Assembly: GCF_001613365.1 (NCBI RefSeq)
Contig: NZ_BDCF01000009.1
Coordinates: forward strand, 206,294 to 270,293
Direction: 5' to 3'
From: Nocardia xishanensis NBRC 101358
GTDB lineage: Bacteria > Actinomycetota > Actinomycetes > Mycobacteriales > Mycobacteriaceae
Length of the DNA: 64,000 nt
Shown: positions 57,725 through 64,000 of the stretch, one piece after another
Layout: each line of letters begins with the position of its first letter
How positions within the stretch are numbered: position 1 is the stretch's first letter
Program-made: the position numbers and the translations under genes
Notes under the pieces: generated by a model
Told to the model about the DNA's origin: nothing
Seen by the model: the letters and a program-made list of their open reading frames with translations, nothing else
Databases searched by the model: none

Positions 57725-58381
57725 TCACAGGAAGATCGGATCGCCGTAGACCGCTTCGCGCCCGCTCACTTCCGGCGACTGCGCGTCGACGATCGTGTAC
57801 GAGCGGATGGTCAGCGGACCGCCGCAGTCCTGCACCGCGACGTGGAAATCGCGGCTGATCAGATAACCGGTGCCGCCGGTCGGCAGCTCTTTGGTGCCGA
57901 CCTCGAAGGGCTGCACCTTGCCCGGCGTCATCGACAGGTCGATGCTCGCGCCGATGTGCAGGTCGGGACCGAGGCCCGCGTCCACACTCGACGAGGCCGA
58001 ATCGTCGCTGCTCGAGCCGCCGACCCGGAATCCCGCCTCGAAGCCGATCGCGGCGCCGAGGTCTATGCCGACGGTCAGGTCGACCGCGCAGGCGACCAGG
58101 TATCCGGCTTTCAAGGTGCCGGTACCGTCCGCCTCGACCCGGCCGTAGAACGTGTCGTCGAGGAACACCTCCCGATTGGTCGGCATGCCGTTCAGCGGAG
58201 CGACCGGATGGAAGGCCTGATCGGAGTGTCCGACGGTGAACCGGAATCCGTTCGGCCCCTCGACCGTCTTCTCGTGCGGCGCCATCGGCGCGGCCCCGGC
58301 GAACGGGCTCCCCGTCAGGACCATGCAGACCACCAGGACGGCGGCCGAGAATGCCAACGTGAGTACCGATAAGTGCTTCAT
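57725..58381 (-). CDS. MspA-family secreted protein 2
   Basis: 218 residues. Signal peptide (MKHLSVLTLAFSAAVLVVCM start, cleavage near GAA), then PMAPHEKTVEGPNGFRFTVGH, NGMPTNREVFLDDTFYG, LKAGYLVACAVDL, a Ser/Asp-rich loop GGSSSDDSASSS, MTPGKVQPFEVGTKEL and VQDCGGPLTIRSYTIVDAQSPEV. Clear paralogue of the protein at 52659-53300. ATG 58381 has GGGGAGGA seven bases upstream. First gene of the MspA-STAND-MspA cassette, 119 bp ahead of the STAND gene. Confidence 0.88.
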   Translation of the reverse strand: MKHLSVLTLAFSAAVLVVCMVLTGSPFAGAAPMAPHEKTVEGPNGFRFTVGHSDQAFHPVAPLNGMPTNREVFLDDTFYGRVEADGTGTLKAGYLVACAVDLTVGIDLGAAIGFEAGFRVGGSSSDDSASSSVDAGLGPDLHIGASIDLSMTPGKVQPFEVGTKELPTGGTGYLISRDFHVAVQDCGGPLTIRSYTIVDAQSPEVSGREAVYGDPIFL

Positions 58382-58775
58382 GTGTTCCTCCCCGAAGTGC
58401 TTTCCCGCCGAAATGCGGGTGATCGAAACCGAGTGATCCCGGTGGTGACCGGGTCTTCGGCGACCCAACGGAAAGGTATGGGGCGGTCGGTGTCCGGGCC
58501 CAGCGCCGCAAGCGCGTGGTCAGCGGGAAAGCCCTGGTCGCGGCGTCGGCGCGGATTTTCCGGACCGGCGAGGCGTGTGAGAGTGGCCGCGCCTCCGGTC
58601 GGACTCGACGGCCGGGCGGCGCCTCGGTGGATGTTTTGCGTCTACGCAGCTCAACGGGGTCTTTTGTCCGGTCCGGACAACGTGGTACGCCCGGACTGCG
58701 ACCCCCGCGGGTATGAGGGCAAGATCAGGGTGATTCCTGATGGCCGGGGTCGGGGGAGCGTGCCAGTATCGAAGC
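58382..58775. other. 394-bp divergent region between MspA protein 2 and the PspC kinase
   Basis: No gene is supported on either strand. Presumably it carries the promoters of the MspA-STAND cassette and of the two-component kinase; no palindromic operator stands out. Confidence 0.5.
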
Positions 58776-60248
58776 ATGCACCCGACTGGTCCCGTGTTCG
58801 ACGCTGCCCGCGGCGCGGCTCCGGGCTTCGGGGGCGCTGCTGGTTTCGGGGGCGCTCCTGGCCTCGGAGGCGCCGCGGGGTTCGGGGGCGCGCCCGGGTA
58901 CGACGCCGCCCGCGACTACGGCGCGGGGCGCGATCTCGGGCCCGCTCCGGTGCTCGATCTCGGCAGGCATCCGCAGCTGCGGCTGGTGCGCCGGTCGGGC
59001 GGACGGATCGTCGGTGGGGTCGCGGGCGGTCTCGCCGACCATCTCGGGCTCGACGTGTTCAAAGTGCGGATGGCGTTCGTGCTGTTGTCCGCGCTGGCGG
59101 GGGCGGGGATCATCGCCTACGGCCTGCTGTGGATCTTCACCCCGAGCGGCGCCGATTCGGCCAAGCCGACCGGCGCCGAGCGGCGTCAGGCGGTCGGCCT
59201 CGCGCTGCTCGGGCTCGGTCTCTCGGTGGCGGTCTCCTGGCTGATGAACGGCACCGTCGCGGCGAAGGTGATCGTGCCGATCGTCGTAGTCGCGGTCGGC
59301 GCAGCGCTGGTCTGGCGCGAATACGACACCGACGGCCCGCGCTCGCTGCTCGGCCTGCCCGAGCGGCCATCGGTGGTCACCTGGGCGCGCATCGTCGCCG
59401 GGGCCACCATGGTGGTGCTCGGGCTCGGCGTCGTCGTGCTGGCCAGGATCGACCTGAGTTCGCTCGGTTCCGCGCTGATCGCGGTGGCGGTCACCCTGAT
59501 CGGCGCCGGGTTGCTCACCGTCCCGCTGTGGTTGCGCATGATGCGCGCGCTGAACACCGAGCGCGCCGCTCGCATTCGCAACGAGGAACGCGAGGAGATC
59601 GCCTCCCATCTGCACGATTCCGTGTTGCAGACGCTGGCCCTCATCCAGCGTCAAGCGCACGATCCGCAGGAGGTGGCGCGGCTGGCCCGCAGCCAGGAGC
59701 GGGAACTGCGCAGATGGCTGTTCGAGGATTCCGGTCCCGCGCAGTCCAGCCTGGCCGCGGCGCTGCGCACCATCGCGGGCGAGGTGGAGGACCAGCACGG
59801 CGTCAAGGTCACCCCCGTGACGGTCGGCGATGTATCGATGGACGTGGACGACTCGGGAAACGGCCTGCCCAAGGAACATTTCACCGCGCTGCTCGGGGCG
59901 AGCAGGGAGGCGATGGTGAACGCCGCCAAACACGCGGGCGTGCCGACCATCGATCTGTTCGCCGAGGCCGAACCGCACCAGGTGAGCGTCTTCGTGCGCG
60001 ATCGCGGCGCCGGATTCGACGTCGCCGCGGTGCCGCAGGACCGGCAGGGCCTCGCCAAATCCATCCGCGGCCGGATCGAACGCCGCGGCGGCCAGGTGGA
60101 GATCATGTCGACCCCTGGCCGGGGTACCGAGGTGCGGATCTTCATGCCGCGCAGCGACTCCGGATCGCCGGAAGGCGGTGACACCGCGGCGTCGGCCGAT
60201 GATCCGTCGACCGAGCGCAACAGACAGTCGGTGCGGTCCGGGAAGTAG
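58776..60248 (+). CDS. PspC-domain sensor histidine kinase
   Basis: 490 residues. A Gly-rich N-terminus with GFGGA-type repeats is followed by a PspC domain (SGGRIVGGVAGGLADHLGLDVFKVRMAFVLL), four more hydrophobic helices, the dimerisation/phosphorylation helix (EEIASHLHDSVLQTLALIQ, phospho-His in HLHDS) and the ATPase domain (NAAKHAG, DRGAGFD, GTEVRIFMP). It is the NarL-partner type of kinase. Its response regulator is the next gene. The PspC module suggests envelope stress as the signal. ATG 58776. Confidence 0.92.
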   Translation: MHPTGPVFDAARGAAPGFGGAAGFGGAPGLGGAAGFGGAPGYDAARDYGAGRDLGPAPVLDLGRHPQLRLVRRSGGRIVGGVAGGLADHLGLDVFKVRMAFVLLSALAGAGIIAYGLLWIFTPSGADSAKPTGAERRQAVGLALLGLGLSVAVSWLMNGTVAAKVIVPIVVVAVGAALVWREYDTDGPRSLLGLPERPSVVTWARIVAGATMVVLGLGVVVLARIDLSSLGSALIAVAVTLIGAGLLTVPLWLRMMRALNTERAARIRNEEREEIASHLHDSVLQTLALIQRQAHDPQEVARLARSQERELRRWLFEDSGPAQSSLAAALRTIAGEVEDQHGVKVTPVTVGDVSMDVDDSGNGLPKEHFTALLGASREAMVNAAKHAGVPTIDLFAEAEPHQVSVFVRDRGAGFDVAAVPQDRQGLAKSIRGRIERRGGQVEIMSTPGRGTEVRIFMPRSDSGSPEGGDTAASADDPSTERNRQSVRSGK

Positions 60249-60662
60249 ACGCGGTGCGGAATGGATCGCGCGCCTTCGCGATGCGCCGGGGCGCGGTGTG
60301 ATCGGGTTGTGCGGTGCGGTGCTGAATGTATCGCTAGGCCAGTCCTTACAAGTCCGAGCCGCGCGGAGCAGGAGCTGCGGATCGGGCACCTTCGGCAGTT
60401 CGCCGCTGTGGTTTCCCACGGTGCGACGAGTGTTCTCGCTGCCCGGGAACAACAAGCGGGTCGTCGGCTCGGCAGCGGTCCGCGCCCAGGCGTACTGGCA
60501 CGACCGATCGGCGAGCGGTCGCACTCGGTCGATGCCGTCGAGCCGAGGGCGGTGGACACGGCGTGGCCGGGCCCGCGGTGTGGTACCGATGGAATGCGGA
60601 CTTCCTCAGGATGGTCGGCGCAGTCAGGGTGGGTCGTTCCACCGAAGGGTGAGGAGAAGCAG
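60249..60662. other. 414-bp gap between kinase and response regulator genes
   Basis: No supported gene. Unusual length for a two-component pair; it may hold a separate promoter for the regulator. The regulator's ribosome site GAGGAG lies at its right end. Confidence 0.5.
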
Positions 60663-61304
60663 GTGAGCGTGCGGGTCTTTCTCGTCGACGATCACGCCGT
60701 GTTCCGTTCGGGTGTGCGCGCGGAGCTGAGCCGCGAGGCCGATATGGAGGTGGTCGGCGAGGCGGGCGGCGTGTCCGAGGCCATCGCCGGGATCGAGTCC
60801 ACCCGTCCGGACGTGGTGCTGCTCGACGTGCACATGCCAGACGGTGGTGGCGTCGCGGTGCTGGCCGGCATCGAGGATGGTCCGGTGTTCTTGGCGCTCA
60901 GCGTGTCCGACGCCGCCGAGGACGTGATCGCGGTGATCCGCGCCGGCGCGCGCGGCTACGTCACCAAGACCATCTCCGGCGCCGAACTCGCCGACGGCAT
61001 CCGCAGGGTCGCGGGCGGCGACGCCGTCTTCAGCCCGCGGCTGGCCGGATTCGTGCTCGACTCGTTCACCGGCAAGTCCCCGGTCCCCGAACCGCCGCTG
61101 GATCCCGAACTGGACTCGCTGACTCCGCGTGAACTCGAGGTGCTGCGCCTGCTCGCCCGCGGCTACACCTACCGCGAGATCGCCGAGAACCTCTTCATCT
61201 CGGTCAAGACCGTGGAGACGCACGCCTCCAACGTGCTCCGCAAAACCCAGCAGTCCAACCGCAACGCCCTCACCCGCTGGGCGCATCGCCGCCGCATCGA
61301 TTAG
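60663..61304 (+). CDS. NarL/LuxR-family response regulator
   Basis: 213 residues. The receiver domain has VFLVDDHAVFRSG and the phospho-Asp in VVLLDVHMPDGG, with Lys in YVTKTI. The C-terminal LuxR HTH is LTPRELEVLRLLARGYTYREIAENLFISVKTVETHASNVLRK. It is the partner of the upstream PspC kinase. The GTG at 60663 has GAGGAG upstream. Targets are unknown; nearby PspC and MspA genes are candidates. Confidence 0.94.
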   Translation: MSVRVFLVDDHAVFRSGVRAELSREADMEVVGEAGGVSEAIAGIESTRPDVVLLDVHMPDGGGVAVLAGIEDGPVFLALSVSDAAEDVIAVIRAGARGYVTKTISGAELADGIRRVAGGDAVFSPRLAGFVLDSFTGKSPVPEPPLDPELDSLTPRELEVLRLLARGYTYREIAENLFISVKTVETHASNVLRKTQQSNRNALTRWAHRRRID

Positions 61305-61378
61305 TCCTCGCAAACCTTCCGCACGCTTCGCAGCGGATGCAGCCCCTGCGAGGCGTGTGGAACGTCTGCGAGGTGCGG

Positions 61379-62500
61379 TTACAGGGCGATGATGATGACG
61401 CCCATGATGATGAGCAGGCCGATGAAGAGGCCGATGGCGATGGCGAGGGGGGCGTTGGTGGGTTGGTTTTTCGGGGCTCGTTGCGGGGGTGCGGGGGTGG
61501 CGGTTCGCGGAGCCGTGCGGTGGGGGCGGGGGAGGGGCGCAGAGTGCGGGCTGCGTAGGCCGGAGGCCGAATTTCGTGCCGCCCAGGGCGGGATGGTGCC
61601 GTCCTCGGTGCGTACGGGGGCACCGAGAATATAAGGACCGGTACCGGGACCGAAAGCGGCGGTGAGGATTTCGTCGCGCGCCTCGGCCATGGTCGGCCTG
61701 CGCTGCGGCGCAGGCTCCATCATGTGCAGCAGGGCGTTGGTCAGGATGCCGCTGCGCGAGGGCGGAATGATCTGGGCCATCGCGGCGCGCTCCACCAGGA
61801 CGTCGCTGTTCTCGTCCAAGCCGAACGGCGGCTGGCCCTCGATCGCGGTGTACAGCGTGGCGCCGAGCGAGAACACGTCGCTGGCCTCGGTCGGCTGCGC
61901 GCCGCGCGCCACTTCCGGCGGGAGGTAGGCGGGGGTGCCGGTGATGATGCCGTCCGGCTCGTCGGAGATATCGCCCGCGCCGCGCGAGATGCCGAAGTCG
62001 CTGAGTTTGGCCATGCCGACGGCTTGGCCGCGATCGGCGACGAGGATGTTGCCCGGTTTGATGTCGCGGTGGACGATGCCGACGGCGTGCGCGGCGGCCA
62101 GCGCGTCGGCGACCTGGGCGCCGATCTGCGCGACCTCGATCACCGGAAGCGTGTCGACCAGCGCCAGCGCCCGCGCCACGCTGCGCGATGGCAGGTGTTC
62201 CATCACCAGCCATGGCTCACCCGCTTCGAGCACCACGTCGTAGACGGCGATGGCGTGCTCGTGCGAGAGCTTCGCCGCGACCCGGCCCTCGTGCATGATC
62301 TGGTTGCGCACCGCGGTGGCCTCGGCCTCGGGCAGCCCGGCGGTGGAGAGCACCTGCTTGATGGCGACTTCCCGATCGAGCAGCCGGTCGTGCGCGAGCC
62401 ACACCGCACCCATGCCGCCGCCGCCGAGCTTGGACTTCAGGCGGTAACGGCCTGCGACCAGATACTCGGGGCCGACGATGGGACGGGGGCGATCGATCAT
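61379..62500 (-). CDS. Serine/threonine protein kinase with C-terminal membrane anchor
   Basis: 373 residues. Kinase domain: GGGGMGAVW glycine loop, AIKQV lysine, HRDIKPGN, DFGIS, GTPAYLPPE. After a Pro-rich linker the protein ends in one hydrophobic helix (IAIGLFIGLLIIMGVIIIAL) with no outer domain, so it has no obvious extracellular sensor. ATG 62500 (MIDRPRPIVGPEYLVAGRYRL) is chosen because the kinase fold begins there. It is divergent from imuA'. Confidence 0.92.
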   Translation of the reverse strand: MIDRPRPIVGPEYLVAGRYRLKSKLGGGGMGAVWLAHDRLLDREVAIKQVLSTAGLPEAEATAVRNQIMHEGRVAAKLSHEHAIAVYDVVLEAGEPWLVMEHLPSRSVARALALVDTLPVIEVAQIGAQVADALAAAHAVGIVHRDIKPGNILVADRGQAVGMAKLSDFGISRGAGDISDEPDGIITGTPAYLPPEVARGAQPTEASDVFSLGATLYTAIEGQPPFGLDENSDVLVERAAMAQIIPPSRSGILTNALLHMMEPAPQRRPTMAEARDEILTAAFGPGTGPYILGAPVRTEDGTIPPWAARNSASGLRSPHSAPLPRPHRTAPRTATPAPPQRAPKNQPTNAPLAIAIGLFIGLLIIMGVIIIAL

Positions 62501-62827
62501 GGTGTGCAGGGTATCCGAATATCCCCGCGTCGCCGCGTCTCTTGCGCCGACAAGTGACGGTGGGAGAACAAGTTCCGGCGATATGCCGGATTTCCGGCGG
62601 CTTGGCGTTCGGCGGCGGGGAAAGCGGCCCAAGGGCGCGCGGTGATCCAGGGCGCGTCCGATGCTCTTGACGACATTCCGGGGGTGGGTTTCTACTGAAG
62701 GCGTATCGAACGTATATTCGATAAGGATCGATAGCTGGATCGGTGCTGGCTTCCGTTCCTCCGCGTGGAGGTGGGGTCGGTCCGCTCGCTTCGCCTCGGA
62801 GTCCATCGTGGGAAGTAGGTGGTTGTG
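62501..62827. other. 327-bp divergent region between the kinase and imuA'
   Basis: No gene is supported. It carries the LexA box at 62706-62721. Confidence 0.55.
62706..62721 (+). promoter_or_regulatory. LexA (SOS) box upstream of imuA'
   Basis: TCGAAC-GTAT-ATTCGA matches the mycobacterial SOS consensus TCGAAC-N4-GTTCGA with one change. It lies 107 bp before the imuA' ATG, as expected for a LexA-repressed, damage-inducible operon. Confidence 0.85.
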
Positions 62828-63580
62828 ATGGGTTCGGACGTGCGGGTGGGGGAGACAGATAGACAACAGAAGCTGACCGAGCTGCGCAGTCGGATGGCCG
62901 CCATCCCTGGCCGCGGCGAGTCGGCGGCCGCACGCGCCCCGCATGCCGATGACATGCGCCGCGAACCGCTGCCAGTGCCCCGAGCCCTTGCGGAATTGTT
63001 GCCGGAGGGTGGTCTCGGCAAGGGTTCCGTGGTCGCCTACACGGGAGCGCGCTCGCTGCTCGCAGGCATGCTCGCAGCGGTGACCGAGCACGGCGGGCAC
63101 GCCGCGGTGGTCGGGGTACCGAGATTCGGTCTGCTCGCGGCGGCGGAGATGGGCGCCGAGCTGGCGCGGCTGGCCGTGATCGCCGATCCCGGCCCCGACC
63201 CGGTCGAGGTGGCCGCGGTCCTGCTGGACGGTCTCGACCTGGTCGTGCTCGGGCTCGACGGCGTCGCCGTCCCCCCGGCGCGCACCCGCGTGCTCGCCGC
63301 GCGCGCCCGCAGCAAGGGCGCCACTCTGGTTGTCGCCGACGGCGATTGGCCCAATCCCACCCTGCGCCTCGATGCCCGCATCGCCGGATACGTCGGTCTC
63401 GGCACGGGCCACGGCCGGCTGCGCTCCCTCAGCCTCGAGATCGAGGCGCGGCACCGGGCGAGCCTGCCCCGGCGCGGACGGGTCGAACTGCGTCCAAGCG
63501 GTGGTCGCGTCGAATGGTTCGCCCAGGAGACCTCGCCCGCGCCCATCGAACTGCCGATCGCGCGGGGTGCGGCGTCATGA
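62828..63580 (+). CDS. imuA': Mutasome protein ImuA' (RecA-like, Rv3395c-like)
   Basis: 250 residues. It begins QQKLTELRSRMAAIPGRGE and has a RecA-like core (LPEGGLGKGSVVAYTGARSLLAGML) in which the Walker lysine-threonine is not present. That matches the non-ATPase ImuA' of mycobacteria, which works with ImuB and DnaE2 in damage-induced mutagenesis. ATG 62828 follows a GTG at 62819. A LexA box lies upstream and an imuB-like segment follows directly. Confidence 0.9.
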   Translation: MGSDVRVGETDRQQKLTELRSRMAAIPGRGESAAARAPHADDMRREPLPVPRALAELLPEGGLGKGSVVAYTGARSLLAGMLAAVTEHGGHAAVVGVPRFGLLAAAEMGAELARLAVIADPGPDPVEVAAVLLDGLDLVVLGLDGVAVPPARTRVLAARARSKGATLVVADGDWPNPTLRLDARIAGYVGLGTGHGRLRSLSLEIEARHRASLPRRGRVELRPSGGRVEWFAQETSPAPIELPIARGAAS

Positions 63581-63846
63581 GCGGCGGCGGAGCCTCGCCT
63601 CGAGAGTCGGCGTGCGGCACTGTGGTTCGGCCGAGTCGGATGTGTGACGCCGCGCGGATGCTCGCGGCGTGGGGTCGAGACCGGCCCGCGGTCGCGGACC
63701 AGCCGCGGTGCATCGCATCTCCATTGCGCGGGTTCGGGGTGCAGGCTGGAAGCCCGCGGTTCCGGTCGGCCCGACGCTGTGGTGCAGACCGCCAGGAGCG
63801 AATGTCCGGCGGCGGGGCCGATGAGAGCGGCGGTGCGGCATTGTGA
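63577..63846 (+). pseudogene. Truncated tandem copy of the 5' end of imuB
   Basis: An 89-codon frame that overlaps the imuA' stop (ATGA) and the imuB start (GTGA). Its first 40 codons (MSGGGAS..., VVRPSRMCDAARMLAAWGRDRPAVAD) resemble the start of ImuB (VIQPSRARGATRVLAVWCQDWPAVAA), and the DNA at 63577-63697 aligns with 63802-63918 at roughly 70 percent by eye. The rest has no similarity. It is an old duplication remnant, kept open and coupled on both sides. Confidence 0.55.
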
Positions 63847-64000
63847 TCCAGCCGAGTCGAGCGCGCGGAGCTACTCGGGTGCTCGCGGTGTGGTGCCAGG
63901 ACTGGCCCGCGGTCGCGGCGGCGGCCGTGGCCGAGCTGCCGCCGACGCGGCCGGTGGCGGTGCTGTCCGCCAACCGGGTGGTGGCGTGCTCGGCCGTGGC
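63843..64000 (+). CDS. imuB: Mutasome Y-family-like protein ImuB (5' end only)
   Basis: The first 52 codons: VIQPSRARGATRVLAVWCQDWPAVAAAAVAEL and PVAVLSANRVVACSAV, the ImuB/DinB-like palm start (VLAVWCxDWP is typical of ImuB). The gene runs off the window. ImuB lacks a polymerase active site in known cases and bridges ImuA', DnaE2 and the beta clamp. The GTG at 63843 overlaps the preceding frame as GTGA. Confidence 0.85.
   Translation, partial: MIQPSRARGATRVLAVWCQDWPAVAAAAVAELPPTRPVAVLSANRVVACSAV

Overview
The window is a high-GC actinobacterial chromosome segment, most likely from a Nocardia or very close relative. The central and right parts follow the Mycobacterium tuberculosis order Rv3443c-Rv3394c almost gene for gene: rplM, rpsI, glmM, (Rv3440c/Rv3439c-like pair), Rv3438-like, glmS, nnr, alr, tsaE, tsaB, rimI, tsaD, groES, groEL1, whiB3, Rv3415c-like, sigD, rsdA, Rv3412-like, guaB2, guaB3, guaA, imuA', imuB. 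The assignment to Nocardia rests on this order, on MspA-type porin homologues, on a row of paralogous lipoproteins of a Nocardia type, and on the inserted genes. It is inferred from recalled synteny; no search was run. No rRNA, tRNA, insertion sequence, CRISPR array or phage gene was seen.

Region 1 (1-14.2 kb) is a signalling and envelope block. Four paralogous lipoproteins are followed, on the same strand, by a membrane serine/threonine kinase with an extracytoplasmic domain. Diverging from them is an FHA protein with a PP2C-like N-terminal region. Next come a secreted zinc metallopeptidase lipoprotein, a double-FHA ABC exporter of the Rv1747 type, and an Hsp70-like membrane protein that sits where M. 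tuberculosis has its ESX-4 end genes.

Region 2 (14.2-38.8 kb) is housekeeping: ribosomal proteins L13/S9, peptidoglycan and amino-sugar synthesis (glmM, glmS, alr), NAD(P)HX repair (nnr), tRNA t6A synthesis (tsaE/tsaB/tsaD with rimI) and the groES-groEL1 chaperonin with a CIRCE operator. It is interrupted by accessory genes: an AbiEi/nuclease-like protein, an ABC-F ATPase, a small PspC protein, a type VII-secretion-type cassette, a decayed marR gene and a cupredoxin lipoprotein.

Region 3 (38.8-50.6 kb) is regulatory and purine synthesis: a SigK-like sigma factor with an anti-sigma factor reduced to its N-terminal domain, whiB3, sigD-rsdA, guaB2, guaB3 and guaA. A 22-bp perfect inverted repeat lies between guaB2 and guaB3.

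Region 4 (50.6-64 kb) is envelope stress and accessory: a PspC/LiaF-like operon, an unusual cassette of two MspA-like secreted proteins flanking a 1391-residue STAND NTPase-WD40 protein, a PspC-type histidine kinase with a LuxR response regulator, a second serine/threonine kinase, and the start of the SOS mutasome operon (imuA', imuB) behind a LexA box. The best candidate for an undescribed system is the MspA-NTPase-MspA cassette. Other items worth attention are the lipoprotein-kinase operon, the conserved EspC-like cassette, two alpha/beta hydrolases that lack the nucleophile serine, and a tandem duplication of the 5' end of imuB.
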